NCBI GenBank assembly: GCA_045568635.1 | Contig: JBJLAO010000001.1 | Coordinates: forward strand, 124,001 to 188,000 | DNA length: 64,000 bases | Direction: 5' to 3' | Source of the DNA: MedAcidi-G1 sp000817085 | GTDB lineage: Bacteria > Actinomycetota > Acidimicrobiia > Acidimicrobiales > MedAcidi-G1 | In this document: in pieces, positions 62,245 to 64,000 of the stretch | Layout: each line of letters opens with the position of its first letter | Numbering within the stretch: the first letter of the stretch is position 1 | Translations under genes and position numbers: made by a program | The notes under the pieces: model-generated | What the model saw: the letters and a program-made list of their open reading frames with translations, nothing else | Database searches by the model: none | Told to the model about the DNA's origin: nothing

Positions 62245-63617
62245 TGCATCAATTCAAACTCTGAGGAATCAAACTTGACCTGGAATTGTCCGAGCCTACC
62301 GACTGAGCTCTTGTCAGCTCTCAATTCAATCAGCCAATTAGATTCCTCTAGAACCTCTTTCGTAACAAAGCCTTCACGGTGCGCCATTGCTCTGATATCA
62401 CCCCGTTCAAAAGGTACTTTTAACGTAATCGTTTCTTCTGATTTTCTGAGTGAAGAGGCTAATTTATTCAATAACTCTTCGATGCCTTCACCTGTTACAG
62501 CAGAAACCGCCACGCAATTTTCGTCTCGTTTGAAAAGTTTCTTATCTACACCATTCGATTTATCAATTTTGTTGAAAACCATCAACTCAGGAACTTCAGA
62601 AGCACCTATTGCCTCTAATACTTGTCGCACTGCTTCTATGCAGCCTTCTGGATCTGGATCTGAAGCATCAATGACGTGAATCAGCAAATCTGCATCGACT
62701 ACCACGTCTAAAGTAGCTTTGAACGCTTCTACTAGTTGATGAGGTAATTTACGCACGAATCCAACTGTGTCTGTAACGTAGACTGCTTCCCCGCCAGGTA
62801 GTTGCATTCTGCGAGTTGTGGTATCAAGAGTTGCGAACAGTCGATCTTCAACTAGCACTCTTGCGTCTGTAAGCCTGTTAAGAAGTGTGGATTTTCCAGC
62901 ATTCGTATAACCAACTATTGCTACCGACCTATTGCTTGTCTTGGATCTAGCTTTCGACTGAGTCGATCGATGTCTTCGCAACTTATTCAGATCTTGTTCA
63001 AGTCGTTGAATCCGACGCATAAGTCTTCTTCGATCAACCTCTAGCTGTGTCTCTCCTGGTCCTCTAGTTCCAATTCCTCCTGCTTGCTGGCTGAAAGTAC
63101 GGCCTGACTTTCTGAGCCTTGGTAAACGGTACCGGAGTTGCGCAAGTTCTACTTGAGCTTTACCTTCAAGACTGCTTGCGTTCTGGGCAAAAATATCAAG
63201 AATTACCGCTGTTCGGTCAAGAGCGGAACGTTTAAGTATTCCTTCCAAGTTACTTTGCTGAGCAGGAGTTAATTCGTTGTCGAAAACTACCGTATCGGCA
63301 TCATACTCTTCCGAAATAGAACGGATTTCATTAGCTTTACCACTTCCTACAAAAGTGGCTTTATCCGGTACTTGCCTATTCTGGACTATGACAGCAACAG
63401 CATCAGCCCCTGCTGTATCAACAAGCCTTTCAAGTTCTTCAAGGGAGGACTCTGTAATTTCCTTATCAATGCCTTCTAGAGAAACACCAGCCAATACGAT
63501 ACGTTCACGAAATGAGCGGTCAATCAGCCCACGCTCTTCACCTGCGAACTCACCAAATCCACCCCTGTGAGTTTCTTCCACTTCAGATTTATCGCCGTTA
63601 AAAGAATTACCCATCAT
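62241..63617 (-). CDS. hflX: GTPase HflX
   Basis: 458 residues. The N-terminal HflX domain (LVDTAGADAVAVIVQNRQVPDKATFVGSGK, DNELTPAQQSNLE, RTAVILDIFAQNASSLEGKAQVELA) is followed by a coiled-coil and the G domain with G1 GYTNAGKSTLLNRL near residue 236, DTVGFVRKLPHQLVEAF, NKID and SAVTGEGI. A short C-terminal domain follows. HflX binds the 50S ribosome and rescues stalled or heat-damaged ribosomes. It lies between dapF and dapC, as in other actinobacteria where dapF-hflX is conserved. Confidence 0.95.
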   Translation of the reverse strand: MMGNSFNGDKSEVEETHRGGFGEFAGEERGLIDRSFRERIVLAGVSLEGIDKEITESSLEELERLVDTAGADAVAVIVQNRQVPDKATFVGSGKANEIRSISEEYDADTVVFDNELTPAQQSNLEGILKRSALDRTAVILDIFAQNASSLEGKAQVELAQLRYRLPRLRKSGRTFSQQAGGIGTRGPGETQLEVDRRRLMRRIQRLEQDLNKLRRHRSTQSKARSKTSNRSVAIVGYTNAGKSTLLNRLTDARVLVEDRLFATLDTTTRRMQLPGGEAVYVTDTVGFVRKLPHQLVEAFKATLDVVVDADLLIHVIDASDPDPEGCIEAVRQVLEAIGASEVPELMVFNKIDKSNGVDKKLFKRDENCVAVSAVTGEGIEELLNKLASSLRKSEETITLKVPFERGDIRAMAHREGFVTKEVLEESNWLIELRADKSSVGRLGQFQVKFDSSEFELMQ

Positions 63618-64000
63618 CCACCTGATGTCTATCCATGAAAACAGATGGGCCTGATAGTTCTACCCAAGGATGGGAAAATGAAAAGGGGCTGGATGTAAGC
63701 ATGTTGACAAGTACACTTCCTCCGGGCATGTGAACATTTACATTGAAAGTGTATTGTGAAGCCTGCTTTTCAATCATTCCCCACGCTAAAGCGACAGCAG
63801 CCGACGCGCACGCTCCTGTTCCGCAGGCTTCAGTAAGCCCAACCCCGCGCTCCCATGTCTGCATTCTGATATTAGAGGCATCTTTTACTTTCATCAGGTG
63901 CACATTCAACTCTGCAAATTTTTCATCTAGCAAGAACGCAAATTGTTCTAATTCGATTGCATCTAATAACTCATCCATCACTACAACTAGGTGTGGATTA
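63607..64000 (-). CDS. dapF: diaminopimelate epimerase, C-terminal part (runs off the window)
   Basis: The last 131 codons are visible; the start lies beyond base 64000, and the frame is open to the edge (NPHLVVVMDEL is in frame before the first possible internal start at 63981). The signature ERGVGLTEACGTGACASA contains the second catalytic Cys of DapF. It interconverts LL- and meso-diaminopimelate for lysine and peptidoglycan. Its stop overlaps the hflX start by 11 bases. Confidence 0.93.
   Translation of the reverse strand, partial: NPHLVVVMDELLDAIELEQFAFLLDEKFAELNVHLMKVKDASNIRMQTWERGVGLTEACGTGACASAAVALAWGMIEKQASQYTFNVNVHMPGGSVLVNMLTSSPFSFSHPWVELSGPSVFMDRHQVDDG

Overview
The window looks like a chromosomal segment of a low-GC, probably marine actinobacterium, most likely an Acidimicrobiia-type lineage; this assignment is inferred, not proven. 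Supporting signs are the dapF-hflX / lexA-LysM neighbourhood, whose layout is shared with mycobacteria; LexA boxes of the TCGAAC-N4-GTTCGA type; a menaquinone operon; a TIGR03084-type protein; and the density of acyl-CoA genes (type III CoA-transferases, acyl-CoA dehydrogenases, thiolase, crotonases). The DNA looks AT-leaning by eye. There is no prophage, insertion sequence or CRISPR array. No gap longer than 300 bases lacks a gene, RNA or regulatory element.

Layout. 1-1.2 kb: the 5' part of folE (GTP cyclohydrolase I) and a Thr-rich cupredoxin lipoprotein broken by a one-base deletion in its repeat. 1.2-2.8 kb: gltX with tRNA-Gln and tRNA-Glu just downstream. 2.9-12.3 kb: acyl-CoA activation and beta-oxidation genes (two CoA-transferases, ligase, crotonase, thiolase, dehydrogenase) with a protein phosphatase and an esterase. 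12.3-13.2 kb: a PrdB/GrdB-like selenoprotein candidate, read through an in-frame TGA with a bacterial SECIS-like hairpin 10 nt downstream. 13.3-18.9 kb: a MerR regulator overlapping menF-menD-menH-menC. 18.9-30 kb: sulfatase-like hydrolase, alpha/beta hydrolase, glutaminyl cyclase, an unusual DNA methyltransferase, a secreted TIM-barrel protein, an N-acyl-D-amino-acid deacylase coupled to a CapA-like protein, serC, and a Thr-rich lipoprotein. 30-33 kb: tRNA-Val, tRNA-Cys, metY and a CoA-binding protein. 33-37.4 kb: Rieske oxygenase, Rieske ferredoxin, SDR and MFS exporter. 37.5-46.4 kb: a tight operon of a biotin-dependent acyl-CoA carboxylase, an AtuA-like protein, acyl-CoA dehydrogenase, TetR, a TIGR03084-type protein and a crotonase. 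It faces a Baeyer-Villiger monooxygenase with two SDRs (46.4-49.8 kb). 49.9-57 kb: tRNA-Gly, metX behind a SAM riboswitch, RNA helicase, a small nucleotidyl cyclase, lgt, acyl-CoA dehydrogenase and tdk. 57.2-64 kb: a RibD-like reductase, an SOS module (LysM protein and lexA with three LexA boxes), then dapF-hflX-dapC-dapD-dapE.

Together the genes describe an organism living on small carboxylic, branched or terpenoid-like acids: ligases and CoA-transferases activate substrates, dehydrogenases, crotonases and thiolase shorten them, the carboxylase operon deals with methyl-branched intermediates, and the monooxygenases open rings or ketones. Lysine/peptidoglycan, methionine, serine and menaquinone synthesis and SOS control make up the housekeeping background.

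The most notable item is the selenoprotein candidate at 12341-13240. The organism would need SelA/SelB/SelC/SelD elsewhere in its genome; none lies in this window.
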